Shown here: in pieces, positions 16,236 to 26,700 of the stretch
Numbering within the stretch: position 1 is the stretch's first letter
Layout of the letters: every line of letters starts with the position of its first letter
Assembly: GCA_025356695.1 (NCBI GenBank)
Contig: JANXSE010000266.1
Location: 1-33,531 of the forward strand
Origin: Betaproteobacteria bacterium
GTDB taxonomy: Bacteria > Pseudomonadota > Gammaproteobacteria > Burkholderiales > SG8-41
Direction of reading: 5' to 3'
DNA: 33,531 nucleotides
Translations under genes and position numbers: made by a program
The notes under the pieces: model-generated
Database searches by the model: none
What the model was told of the DNA's origin: nothing
The model's input: the letters and a program-made list of their open reading frames with translations, nothing else

Positions 16236-18545
16236 CTAACTGGCCAATTGATAGATGGTGCGATTGGCACGGCGCAAATGGCTTGCCAGTTCACGTCCGA
16301 GGTTGGTCAGCAGCTTGATGGCGATGACGGGATCATGCCTGGTCAACTGGTCGAAGCTGCTGCGGTTCAGCACGTAGCAGACGAGGTCTTCATCGGCTTC
16401 GACGGTCGCCGAGCGCGCCTCCTGATCGAGTAACGCGAGTTCGCCGAAAACCGTGCCGGCTGAAAACGTGATCAGGCGTGTTTGCCGGTCGGTACCGGTA
16501 AGCCGCAAGCGTGCGCTGGCGCTGCCCATGGCGACGATATACATCTCGTTGCTTTCATCGCCCTCTTCGAACACAACTTCCCCCTGCCGGTAGAGGCGTC
16601 TGGACAGGCTCGTCTTGAGCACGCCGATTTCCTGTTCGCTCATGCCGGCGAGCACGTCGAGCTGGTGGAACGGAAACTCGGCGCCCGCTTCGATTTCACC
16701 GATGTGGCTGAAGATCAGGCGGTCCTCCGCCCATTCGATAGCCAGATCGGTGTCGTGGAAGAGGCGGTTGCGTGTAAGTGCTGCAGTGACGCCCATGTCC
16801 TTGAGGATGTCGGCGACGTGGGTGCGCTCTGCGATGGAGCTCAGCAGCAGATATTTGCCGTCCTTGGCGAGGCGGTCGTGTGTCTGCAGCAGGATTTTCG
16901 CCCCGGTGCTGTCGACGTCATTGACGCGTTTGAGATCAAAGATGACATAACGAGTCTCGTCTTTGACCGCTGCTTCGATTTCGCTGGCGAGGTTTTCCGC
17001 AGTGCCGAAGAAAAGCGGTCCCTCAAGCTCGTAGACAAGAATTTCCCCACCGTGGAGGCCGAGCAGTTCCATCAACTTTTCATCGCGCGACTTGCGGGAG
17101 TGCACACTGTCGCAACGGTAGGCGCGGCGAACGACTGATTTGCTCATGCGCAGCAGGAAAAACACGATGGTAACGGTAACGCCGATGAGGACGGCAAACA
17201 CGATATTGATCGCCACCGCAGCAACCGTCACGAAGAGAATAATCGTGAGATCGAGCAACATGCTCTGCGCACTGGCGAATTCGCGCTTGAGCAGCTTCAC
17301 GCCGATTTGTATCGTCCAGCGATCCAGCAGCTGGATGGCGACAACTACAAGCATCGCGGCAATGACAACGCGCGGAATATAGGCAATCATTGGCGATAGC
17401 ACCAACACTGCGAGCAGCAAAAAACCCGCATGAATGACCAGCGAAAGCGGAGTGCGCGCGCCGCTGCGGTGGTTGGCGAAACTGGAGGCGAGATTGATGC
17501 CGTTGGCGATGCCGCCAAAACCGGCCGCCACCATGTTGCCGACGCCGAGTCGCGTGAGTTCCTGGTTGGCATGAATGCGGTTGCCGGAATCGCTCTCGAT
17601 CAGGCGTGCGCACAACATGCCGTCGAGCGACGCAACGATGGCAAGGCTCAGGGCGCCGCCGATCAGCATGGGCATGACTTCGGCAAACCCGGGGGACGAT
17701 ACGAGGCCTGCGAATTCCAGGAAGTAGTGCGGGTTTGGCAGCGCGAATGGGATCGCACCGACCGGTTGCGACAAACTGGCGCCCAGGCCGGCCGCAATCA
17801 AAAGATAATAAAGCGCGATGCCGCTGAACAGACCCATTATCGTCGGCGGAATACGGCGCGTGATGCGTGCCCCCTTGAGTATGACGGCGCAGGTCACGAT
17901 GCCGACCAGCAATGTCGGCAATTGCACGTTAGCCAGGTTGGCTGGCAGGTCAGCCAGCGCCATGCGCGGCCGCAGTCCCAGCATGCTGTTGATTTGCGAA
18001 AAGAAAATCAGAATTGCAGCCGCATTTTGAAATCCGGCGATCACAGGCGCGGGGATGTAGCGAACCAGACCGCCGAAGCGGAACACGCCGAACAGGGTCT
18101 GAAAAAAGCCGGCCATGAAGATCAGCATGAGGGCGATGCTGAGCAGTGCGACCGGAGTTGCGGACTGTAGAGAGGCCAGATTCGAATGCGCGATGCTGTC
18201 GAGTACCAGTGAGCCGATCAGGAAGGTGACGATACTGCGCGGCGAGTAAATCATCGTCGTGTTGGCGCCGAGCAACACAGCGACCAGGCAGCCGAAAATC
18301 GGTGCGTAGAGTCCGGCCAGTATTGCCATGGGTACCATCGAATCGCCGAGCGGGGACAGCGCAAGCAGTCCGTAACCCATACTGACGGGTATGGTCATGA
18401 CTGCTGCGGCGATGCCGCCGACAATGTCGCCCTTCAGGTGTCGCATCCACGGTTTCGTCTCCGTGGTCGTGGTCTGCACCGGTATCGTCTGCGGTTCGGC
18501 TTGGTCGGGCAGGCCGTAGCCCCATTTGCGCTGTGCAGTGGACAT
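16236..18545 (-). CDS. SulP-family anion transporter fused to STAS and cyclic-nucleotide-binding domains
   Basis: A protein of about 769 residues in three parts. Residues about 40-420 are a SulP (SLC26) transporter domain with roughly ten or more hydrophobic segments, including VGGIAAAVMTIPVSMGYGLL and the PAPVIAGFQNAAAILIFFSQ region. Next is a STAS domain with YVIFDLKRVNDVDSTGAKIL. The C-terminus is a cyclic-nucleotide-binding domain with LYRQGEVVFEEGDESNEMYI and the phosphate-binding cassette FGELALLDQEARSATV, whose conserved Glu and Arg are intact. It probably moves an anion such as sulfate, bicarbonate or a dicarboxylate, gated by cAMP or cGMP; the ligand is inferred. The ATG at 18545 is preferred to an upstream TTG at 18617. 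It follows the FemAB-like gene on the same strand at 78 bases. Confidence 0.92.
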   Translation of the reverse strand: MSTAQRKWGYGLPDQAEPQTIPVQTTTTETKPWMRHLKGDIVGGIAAAVMTIPVSMGYGLLALSPLGDSMVPMAILAGLYAPIFGCLVAVLLGANTTMIYSPRSIVTFLIGSLVLDSIAHSNLASLQSATPVALLSIALMLIFMAGFFQTLFGVFRFGGLVRYIPAPVIAGFQNAAAILIFFSQINSMLGLRPRMALADLPANLANVQLPTLLVGIVTCAVILKGARITRRIPPTIMGLFSGIALYYLLIAAGLGASLSQPVGAIPFALPNPHYFLEFAGLVSSPGFAEVMPMLIGGALSLAIVASLDGMLCARLIESDSGNRIHANQELTRLGVGNMVAAGFGGIANGINLASSFANHRSGARTPLSLVIHAGFLLLAVLVLSPMIAYIPRVVIAAMLVVVAIQLLDRWTIQIGVKLLKREFASAQSMLLDLTIILFVTVAAVAINIVFAVLIGVTVTIVFFLLRMSKSVVRRAYRCDSVHSRKSRDEKLMELLGLHGGEILVYELEGPLFFGTAENLASEIEAAVKDETRYVIFDLKRVNDVDSTGAKILLQTHDRLAKDGKYLLLSSIAERTHVADILKDMGVTAALTRNRLFHDTDLAIEWAEDRLIFSHIGEIEAGAEFPFHQLDVLAGMSEQEIGVLKTSLSRRLYRQGEVVFEEGDESNEMYIVAMGSASARLRLTGTDRQTRLITFSAGTVFGELALLDQEARSATVEADEDLVCYVLNRSSFDQLTRHDPVIAIKLLTNLGRELASHLRRANRTIYQLAS

Positions 18546-18623
18546 GATCGGTTGGAAGCCCTGAAGTGCGCCCAATTGGACTATGCGACAGTTTATTGAG
18601 TCGCCACTGTTATGCAAGCGTAA

Positions 18624-19784
18624 TTAAGCGGGATCGATGTCGTTTCCCGGTGTGCCGCTCGAGAGGTAGGGATTGCGCTCAGCGAGTTCGTCCATATGCA
18701 TGGCAACGTTCTGTTTTTCGCGCGCGAGAAAATCTTCGACCGCTGCGGCGAACTGCGGGTGCGCCAGCCAGTGCGCCGAGCGGGTCGCTACCGGCAGCAG
18801 ACCGCGTGCCATCTTGTGTTCGCCCTGGGCGCCGCCTTCGAAGGTGGTGATGCCGCGCGCGATGCAATATTCGATGACCTGGTAATAGCAGGTTTCGAAA
18901 TGTAGCGCGGGATGGTATTCAAGGCTGCCCCAGTAGCGGCCGAATAATGTGCGGCCATTGTGCAGGTTCAGCGAAGCGGCGATTGGTTTGCCGTCACGCT
19001 GTGCCAGCATCAGAACAATATTTTCCGGCATGCGGCAGCCGATTTCGCGGAAAAAATCCAGGCTCAGGTACGGCGTCGAGTGATGCAGGCGGTAGGTCTC
19101 GCGATAGCAACGATTGAAGAAGACCCACTGCGCGTCGGTGATGGCCGCACCGTCTACCCATTCGAAAGAAATTCCGGCGTCGCGAACGCGCCGCCGTTCC
19201 TGGCGGATTTTTTTACGTTTGACCTGGTTCAGGCTAGCGAGAAACGCTTCGAAATCGGCATGGCCCGCATTGGTCCAGTGAAATTGCACGCCCTGGCGCA
19301 ACAGCATTCCGGCCCCCTGCATGGCTGCAGCTTCCGCCGCGGATGGAAACAGGACGTGCAGCGACGACACACCGCTGTCGCGTGCCAGTTGCAGCGCCGC
19401 CTTCAGCAGGAGGTCGCGGTGCCCGTCTTCCGCGGCCAGCAGACGGTGTCCGCCGACGGGCGTGAACGGAATGGCGCCCAGTAATTTCGGGTAATAGTGG
19501 AGACCGTGGCGTTGATAGGCGTCGGCCCACGCCCAGTCGAACACGTATTCGCCGTACGAATGGCCTTTCAGATACAACGGCATGGCGGCGCGCAGCGCGT
19601 CGTCTTCGCGCAGGACGAGATATTGCGGTGTCCAGCCGGTTTCCGTGCTGGCGCAACCGCTGGCATGCAGGGTGTGCAGAAACTCGTGACGCAGAAACGG
19701 GTCGCCTCCGGCGAGGGTGTTCCATTCCAGCGGAGAAATTCCACTGATCGATGCGCAGACTTCTATGGTTTCAGCTGCGGCCAT
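18624..19784 (-). CDS. FemAB/GNAT-like acyltransferase (DUF482-type)
   Basis: A 386-residue protein of the family annotated as GNAT-like or peptidogalycan biosynthesis/recognition proteins (DUF482). Typical segments are SSLHVLFPSAAEA, FEAFLASLNQVKRKKIRQER, LAQRDGKPIAASLNLHNGRT, LFGRYWGSLEYHPALHFETC, YYQVIEYCIARGITTFEGGA and QGEHKMARGLLPV. The fold is a tandem GNAT arrangement, so an aminoacyl or acyl transfer reaction is likely, but no substrate is established. The start is ATG 19784; an upstream TTG at 19793 is less likely. It diverges from nadE and precedes the SulP gene, so the two may share a transcript. Confidence 0.85.
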   Translation of the reverse strand: MAAAETIEVCASISGISPLEWNTLAGGDPFLRHEFLHTLHASGCASTETGWTPQYLVLREDDALRAAMPLYLKGHSYGEYVFDWAWADAYQRHGLHYYPKLLGAIPFTPVGGHRLLAAEDGHRDLLLKAALQLARDSGVSSLHVLFPSAAEAAAMQGAGMLLRQGVQFHWTNAGHADFEAFLASLNQVKRKKIRQERRRVRDAGISFEWVDGAAITDAQWVFFNRCYRETYRLHHSTPYLSLDFFREIGCRMPENIVLMLAQRDGKPIAASLNLHNGRTLFGRYWGSLEYHPALHFETCYYQVIEYCIARGITTFEGGAQGEHKMARGLLPVATRSAHWLAHPQFAAAVEDFLAREKQNVAMHMDELAERNPYLSSGTPGNDIDPA

Positions 19785-19861
19785 GTTTAACAAAGTGGAT
19801 TTGATGGGCGGTGATACGGCAATCCGGCCACAGCATACGGCAGGTGCACGCGGGCAAATGA

Positions 19862-19867
19862 TATATT
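19862..19867 (+). promoter_or_regulatory. Candidate -10 box placing the nadE start at the transcript 5' end
   Basis: TATATT ends seven bases before the ATG of nadE at 19874. If it is the -10 box, transcription would start at or next to the start codon, giving a leaderless mRNA; no Shine-Dalgarno is seen before that ATG (TTAGCGGC). No good -35 is present, so the call is weak. Confidence 0.3.
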
Positions 19868-19873
19868 AGCGGC

Positions 19874-21556
19874 ATGAAAATCGCGATTGCCCAGATAAAC
19901 TGCACGGTCGGCGACCTTGCCGGCAATGTTTCACGCATCCTTGACTTTGTTGCGCGCGCGCGCGCGCAGTCGGCGGACATTATGATCACACCGGAACTCG
20001 CGCTCTGCGGTTATCCGCCGGAAGACCTGCTGTTGCGCGACGATTTTTATCGCGATTGCGACGCGGCGCTGGCGCGCCTTGCCGCCGGCATCAGCGGCAT
20101 TGCCGTCGTTGTCGGGCATCCGCGGCAGGCCGGACGCAAACGCTACAACGCCGCGTCGGTGATCCGTGATGGACGCATTGTGGCGACCTACCACAAGCAT
20201 GCGCTGCCCAATTACACAGTGTTCGACGAACAGCGCTACTTCGAGCCGGGTTGCGACGCCTGCGTATTCGACGTCAAGGGTGTGCGCTTTGGCGTCAACA
20301 TTTGCGAAGACACCTGGGGGCGGCAGGGCCCTGCGCTTGCCAGCATCGGTCCCGAAGGGCGAACGCGCGATGCTGGAGAAGATGGTGCTTCCGGCGCGCA
20401 GGCGCCGCTGGCGGCACGCGATGCCGGCGCGCAGGTGTTGCTGGTGTTGAACGCGTCACCCTACCATGTGCGCAAGCAGCAGACCCGCTACGATGTGATG
20501 CGCCAGCGCGTGGCAGAAACCGGCATGCCGGTCGTCTATGCCAACATGGTTGGCGGACAGGACGAACTGGTGTTCGATGGGGCGTCGTTTGCGCTAGACA
20601 ACAAGGGGGCACTGACCCATCAGTTGCCGATGTTTGAGGAGGCACTGGGATTCGTCACGCTGGACGGTGCGAATGCGCTGCCGGGTGAGATTACGCCACG
20701 GATATCGCCGGAGGCCGAGGTGTATTCGGCATTGTGCCTCGGCGTGCGGGATTACGTTGGCAAAAACGGTTTTCCCGGCGTGCTGCTTGGGCTGTCCGGC
20801 GGTATTGATTCGGCGGTCACACTGGCCATTGCCGCCGACGCGATCGGGCCGTCGAAGGTGCATGCGGTGATGATGCCTTCGCAGTATACGGCGGACATCA
20901 GCCAGATCGACGCTCGCGAAGAAGCGGAAAAACTCGGCGTGCGTTATTCGGAAATCGCGATTCGCCCGGTATTCGATGTATTTATGTCTGCGCTTGCCGG
21001 CGAATTCAAGGGGTTGGCCGCGGATACCACGGAAGAGAACATCCAGGCGCGTGTGCGCGGCACACTGCTGATGGCCTTGTCGAACAAGACCGGTGCGATT
21101 GTGGTGACCACCGGCAACAAGAGCGAAATGGGCACCGGTTACGCCACGCTCTATGGCGACATGGCCGGCGGTTTCGCCGTGCTGAAAGACATCAGCAAAA
21201 TGCTGGTCTACCGGCTGGCCAATTACCGCAACACGATTTCGCCGGTGATTCCGCAGCGTGTGATTATCCGCGCGCCGTCGGCCGAATTGCGCCCGAACCA
21301 GACCGATCAGGACAGCCTCCCGCCCTACGATGTGCTGGACGCTATCATGGAGGCTTATGTAGAACACAATCGCGGCCCCGAGGAAATCGAGGCGGCGGGG
21401 TATGCGCGCAAGGATGTCGACCGCGTGGTGCAGTTGCTGCGCATCAGCGAATACAAGCGCAGGCAGTCGCCGGTCGGCATCCGCATCACGCCGCGCGGCT
21501 TCGGCAAGGACTGGCGCTATCCGATCACGAACAAATACCGGCACCGCTTTGACTAA
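19874..21556 (+). CDS. nadE: Glutamine-dependent NAD+ synthetase
   Basis: A 560-residue two-domain enzyme converting deamido-NAD to NAD+ with ATP and glutamine. The N-terminal nitrilase-type glutaminase has its Glu in ITPELALCGYPPEDLLLRDD, Lys in YHKHALPNYTVFDEQRYF and nucleophile Cys in VNICEDTW. The C-terminal synthetase has the ATP pyrophosphatase loop GLSGGIDSAVTLAIA, then VVTTGNKSEMGTGYATLYGD and KDISKMLVYRLANYR. Between the catalytic Cys and the next strand (AQVLLVLNASPYHV) there appear to be some twenty extra residues rich in Gly/Ala/Asp (bases about 20340-20405). A (GC)7 tract occurs at 19952-19965. It precedes glnB on the same strand, a gene order common in betaproteobacteria. Confidence 0.97.
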   Translation: MKIAIAQINCTVGDLAGNVSRILDFVARARAQSADIMITPELALCGYPPEDLLLRDDFYRDCDAALARLAAGISGIAVVVGHPRQAGRKRYNAASVIRDGRIVATYHKHALPNYTVFDEQRYFEPGCDACVFDVKGVRFGVNICEDTWGRQGPALASIGPEGRTRDAGEDGASGAQAPLAARDAGAQVLLVLNASPYHVRKQQTRYDVMRQRVAETGMPVVYANMVGGQDELVFDGASFALDNKGALTHQLPMFEEALGFVTLDGANALPGEITPRISPEAEVYSALCLGVRDYVGKNGFPGVLLGLSGGIDSAVTLAIAADAIGPSKVHAVMMPSQYTADISQIDAREEAEKLGVRYSEIAIRPVFDVFMSALAGEFKGLAADTTEENIQARVRGTLLMALSNKTGAIVVTTGNKSEMGTGYATLYGDMAGGFAVLKDISKMLVYRLANYRNTISPVIPQRVIIRAPSAELRPNQTDQDSLPPYDVLDAIMEAYVEHNRGPEEIEAAGYARKDVDRVVQLLRISEYKRRQSPVGIRITPRGFGKDWRYPITNKYRHRFD

Positions 21557-21988
<432 letters not shown>

Positions 21989-21990
21989 TT

Positions 21991-22022
21991 CTGAAAACGC
22001 GGCGTTAGCGCGGTGTTTTCAG
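21991..22022. terminator. Possible convergent hairpin between glnB and the Smr gene
   Basis: CTGAAAAC and GTTTTCAG are perfect inverted arms around a GC-rich centre that contains the Smr-gene stop codon, three bases after the glnB stop. The A- and T-rich arms could serve as termination signals in either direction; no separate T-run follows, so this is tentative. Confidence 0.4.
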
Positions 22023-22559
22023 CAGCACGACGACGGCGCCACTGCCGCCGTAGATTTGTCTGGCCTGGCAGTACGCAAGCACTTCTTCGCGCTGCCTTAA
22101 CCAGTTTCCCACTCTGGTTTTGAGCACGGGTTCGCGGTTTTTCGAGCGCAGCCCCTTGCCGTGCACGATGCGCACGCAGCGCACGCCCTCAATCAGACAC
22201 TCATGCAGAAATGTCGCCAATGCAACGCGAGCTTCCGCTGTGGTGCGCCCGTGCAGATCGAGTTCTCCCTGCATGACCCAGTGCCCGCGCCGAAGTTTGC
22301 GCAGCGTTTGCGACTGCATGCCGTCACGCAGATAAACCAGTTCGTCACCGGTTTCATTGCCGATGTCCCCGCCGATATGATCGCTGAGATTTGCTGTGAG
22401 CGCGGCTTGTTCGTCGCTCATGCGCTGGCGGGCGACCGGGGGGATTTTTTTTCGCGGATGCAGCGCGCGTCCGTGGTCGGGCATGCGCGTGACGTCCGGA
22501 AGCAGCGCTTCCAGACGTTCGGTATCGTCGGCAACGATTGCGGGCGGGCGCTTTTTCAT
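22005..22559 (-). CDS. Smr-domain protein (MutS2-type C-terminal endonuclease domain)
   Basis: A 184-residue stand-alone Smr protein. The N-terminal 95 residues are charged and variable. The Smr domain follows, with WVMQGELDLHGRTTAEARVAL (LDLHG motif), CVRIVHGKGLRSKNREPVLK (HGKG motif), and the ending QIYGGSGAVVVLLK (GGxGA motif). Smr domains nick branched or aberrant nucleic acids, RNA included in some members; the specific role of these short proteobacterial forms (YdaL/SmrB-like) is not settled, and ribosome-collision cleavage is known for E. coli SmrB. The ATG at 22559 is used. It converges with glnB and lies 34 bases after trxB on the same strand, so it is probably co-transcribed with trxB. 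Confidence 0.92.
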   Translation of the reverse strand: MKKRPPAIVADDTERLEALLPDVTRMPDHGRALHPRKKIPPVARQRMSDEQAALTANLSDHIGGDIGNETGDELVYLRDGMQSQTLRKLRRGHWVMQGELDLHGRTTAEARVALATFLHECLIEGVRCVRIVHGKGLRSKNREPVLKTRVGNWLRQREEVLAYCQARQIYGGSGAVVVLLKTPR

Positions 22560-22593
22560 GGCGCCGTCGTCATGAAAATACGGGCAGTTGCGC

Positions 22594-23629
<1,036 letters not shown>

Positions 23630-23635
23630 ATCAGC

Positions 23636-23670
23636 ATTAATATTCACCATTAATCCCTTGGTATATAATT
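23636..23670 (+). promoter_or_regulatory. A/T-rich promoter region for tpsB with a perfect -10 box
   Basis: TATAAT at 23664-23669 (within GTATATAATT) is a perfect -10 for the plus-strand TpsB gene. The -35 position holds no TTGACA. Just upstream two ATTAAT sequences are separated by seven bases (within CATTAATATTCACCATTAAT), a possible operator overlapping the -35, so the gene may depend on an activator. Confidence 0.5.
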
Positions 23671-23739
23671 AAAAAAATAGGGAATTTGTGACTTTTGCAC
23701 CAGCGCATCCCAGCGCAAATAAAAAATATCGGGAAATTG

Positions 23740-26700
23740 ATGGTTTTTGCTTTCCGAAAATTCGTGTGTGCCACTGTTGCGTGGCTCATGCTGTTGACCC
23801 CGGTGTGCGGACAAACGCAGCCCGTGGCCGCACGCTTTGACGTTAGCGGATTTTCGGTTTTGGGCGCGCCGCAGATTGCGGCCGAAGAATTTTCAAGAAT
23901 TGTTGCGCCCTTCATCGGACGACAAAAGACCTCTGCAGATGTGCAACGAGCGCAGCAGGCCGTGCAACAGGCGTATTTCGATCTGGGGCATTGTTCGACT
24001 CAGGTAACGGTTCCCCTGTCGGAGCCTGAGTTCGGGGTCGTCACTTTCCGGCTCGTGCAATCGGCAACGCCCCTCAGCAGGGACTGCGCACCCACCATCG
24101 TCCTCGACCAAAAACGTGCCGCGCCGCCGGTGCCGGTTTCGCCTGGTGAAGTTGCCACGCGACCGCTGGCGGACGTGACGGGGGCTCTGGCCGATGTTGC
24201 GCAGCCGGAACAAAAAGTCGAGATTGCCCGTGCGACCACGACTAAGCCGCTGCAGGACGGTCCCGTCGCAAAGCCTCTGCAAGACCGTCCACCGGTGGCA
24301 CCAGTGATTGCGTCATCGCCAAACGCCGTGATTGCGCCGAAGCCGGCGGTGATTGCGATTGCACCGAAACCCGAGCCTGTGCCGAAAGTTGAAGTTGTGC
24401 CGCCGCGGCCGGAACCCGTTGCCAAGGCGGAACCGGTAGTCGCGCCGAAATTGGCGGAGGTCGCAATTGTACCGAAACCTGAACCGGCGCCTGCGTCGAA
24501 AGTTGAAGTGGTGTCCACTCAACCGCAGCCCGTTGCCAAGGTGGAACCGGTTGTCGAGCCGAAGCCGACAGTAATTGCGGTTACACCAAAACCCGAACCA
24601 ACGCCCGTGCCGAAAGTTGAGGTTGCGCCGCCGCAGCCGGAACTCATCGCCAAGGTAGAGCCAGTAATCGAACCGAAGCCGGTGGTGGTTGCAATTGCAC
24701 CGAAACCTGAGGTGGCACCTGCGCCAAAAGTTGAAGTCGTGCCGTCGCCGCAGGAACCCGTTGCCAAGGTGGAGCCGGTAGTCGAACCGAAGCCAGCGGT
24801 GATTGCACTTGCACCGAAATCTGAGTCGGCGCTGAAACTTGAAGCCGCACCTCCGCAGCCGGAACCAGTAGCCAGAGTTGAACCGGTAGTCGAGCCGAAG
24901 CCGGCGGTGGTTGCAATTGCACCGAAACCTGAGGTGGCACCTGCGCCGAAAGTTGAAGTCGCGCCGCCGCAGCCGGAACCCGTCGCCAAGGTGGAGCCGG
25001 TAGTCGATCCGAAGCCAGCGGTGGTTGCAATTGCTCCGAAACCTGAGCTAGCGCCTGCTCCGAGAGTTGAAGTTGTGCCGCCGCAGCCGGAACCCGTTGC
25101 AAAGGTGGAGCCGGTGGTCGAGCCGAAGCCGGCCGTGGTTGCCATTGCACCGAAACCTGATCCGGCGTCTACACCCAAACTAGAACCGGCCGCGAAGATT
25201 GCACCTGCGCCGGCTGCCGCCACAGCGCTGCAGTCTGAAGTCGTGGTGCGACCGCTGGCAGATGCGGGTGCTGCGTCCCAATCAACGGAGACCGCTTCGT
25301 CGCCGAAGCCACCCATTGAAAAAGCGCCCGTGCGTCCGTTGCAGGACCGTACCGAAACGCCGGTGGCGCGAACAGAGATTGCAGCCCCAGTAATGAGCAC
25401 ACCTTTGGTTGAGCCGAAGCCGAAAACGTCCGTTGCAGAAGCGGCCGCGCAGACGCCGTTGGCGAAACCCGAAGCCAAGACCGCTTTGGCGCCGGGCCAA
25501 AAGGCACTGGCAGTTCCGGCGCCGGTCTATGTGCAGGCACCTGCCAACGCACCGGAACAACCGGTTGCGCAAACTGAGGACGAGGCGGCGGCAGCGGCAT
25601 TGCGTTTTGATATTGCGCGTTACCTTGTTGTCGGCAACACGATGCTCAAGCCGGATCAGATTCGCGGTGTTTTGCGCAGCTACACGGGCAGGCAGAAGGA
25701 TTTTGCCGACGTGCAGCGCGCGCTTGAGGCGCTTCAATCAGCCTATTCGGAAAGAGGGTTCAGTGCCGTGCAGGTTACGCTGCCTGAGCAGGAACTTGAG
25801 CGGGGCGAAGTAAAGTTTGAGGTGGTTGAATCGAAGATCGGCAAGATCGATGTGCAGGGCAATGAACTGCATTCCGAGCGGAACGTACGCAACAGCCTGC
25901 CGACGCTGCGCGAAGGTGTGACGCCGAACGCGCTTGATATCGCGCGTAATCTCAAACTGGTCAATGAAAACGCGAGCAAACAGACGCAGGTTTCGTTGCG
26001 CGCGGGCAGCCAGGAAGGCGAAGTGGATGCCACGATCAAGCTGATCGAGGATGATCCCGTCAAGTATTCGGTAAGCATGGACAACACGGGCACCTACGCT
26101 TCAGGAAAATACCGTGTCGGTTTTGGCTACCAGAATTCGAACATGTTCGACCGTGATCACACGCTGACGCTGCAATACATCACCAGCCCCGAGCACCCGA
26201 GTGCGGTGACCGTGTTCGGCTTTGGCTACCGCGTGCCGGTGTTTTCGTCGGGGAATTCGGTTGACGTTATCGCAGGCTATTCGGACGTGACATCCGGAAC
26301 CGTCGGCCAATTGTTTAACGTTGCGGGTGCCGGCACGGTCGTGGGTCTTCGTTTCAACCACAATTTCGACCGCGTGGAGAATTACGAGCACAAGATCACC
26401 TACGCGCTCGACTACAAGGCATTTCAAAGCAACGTGACTTTTGTCGGCAGCACCACGCCGCTGGTGCCGGACATCACGGTGCATCCGGTCAGTGTTACCT
26501 ATGCCGGTACCTGGCGCGGTACGACGAGTCAACTGGACTTCTACGCGAGTTATTCGCAGAACGTGTTCCCTGGCGGCAATGATGGCGCGAACAGCGACTT
26601 TCAGGAACGCAAGGTTGGCTACCCCAATGCGGCGCGGATAGAGGCGAAGGCCGGTTACAGCATCCTCCGCGGTGGCGCCAATTACGTTTATCAGATGTGG

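Noticed and set aside
19952..19965. (GC)7 tract in the start of nadE as a phase-variation switch
   Set aside because: Seven dinucleotide units within an essential enzyme gene are more simply explained by GC-rich Arg/Ala codons; slippage would break nadE.
24385..25176. The tandem repeats as a CRISPR array
   Set aside because: Units are contiguous, 114 bp, in frame and protein-coding; there are no unique spacers and no cas genes.
24519..25478. 319-codon open frame on the minus strand opposite the tpsB linker
   Set aside because: It is the antisense reading of the 114-bp repeats, giving a Gly/Ser/Thr repeat product. It has no ribosome binding site, and the plus-strand reading has clear domains.
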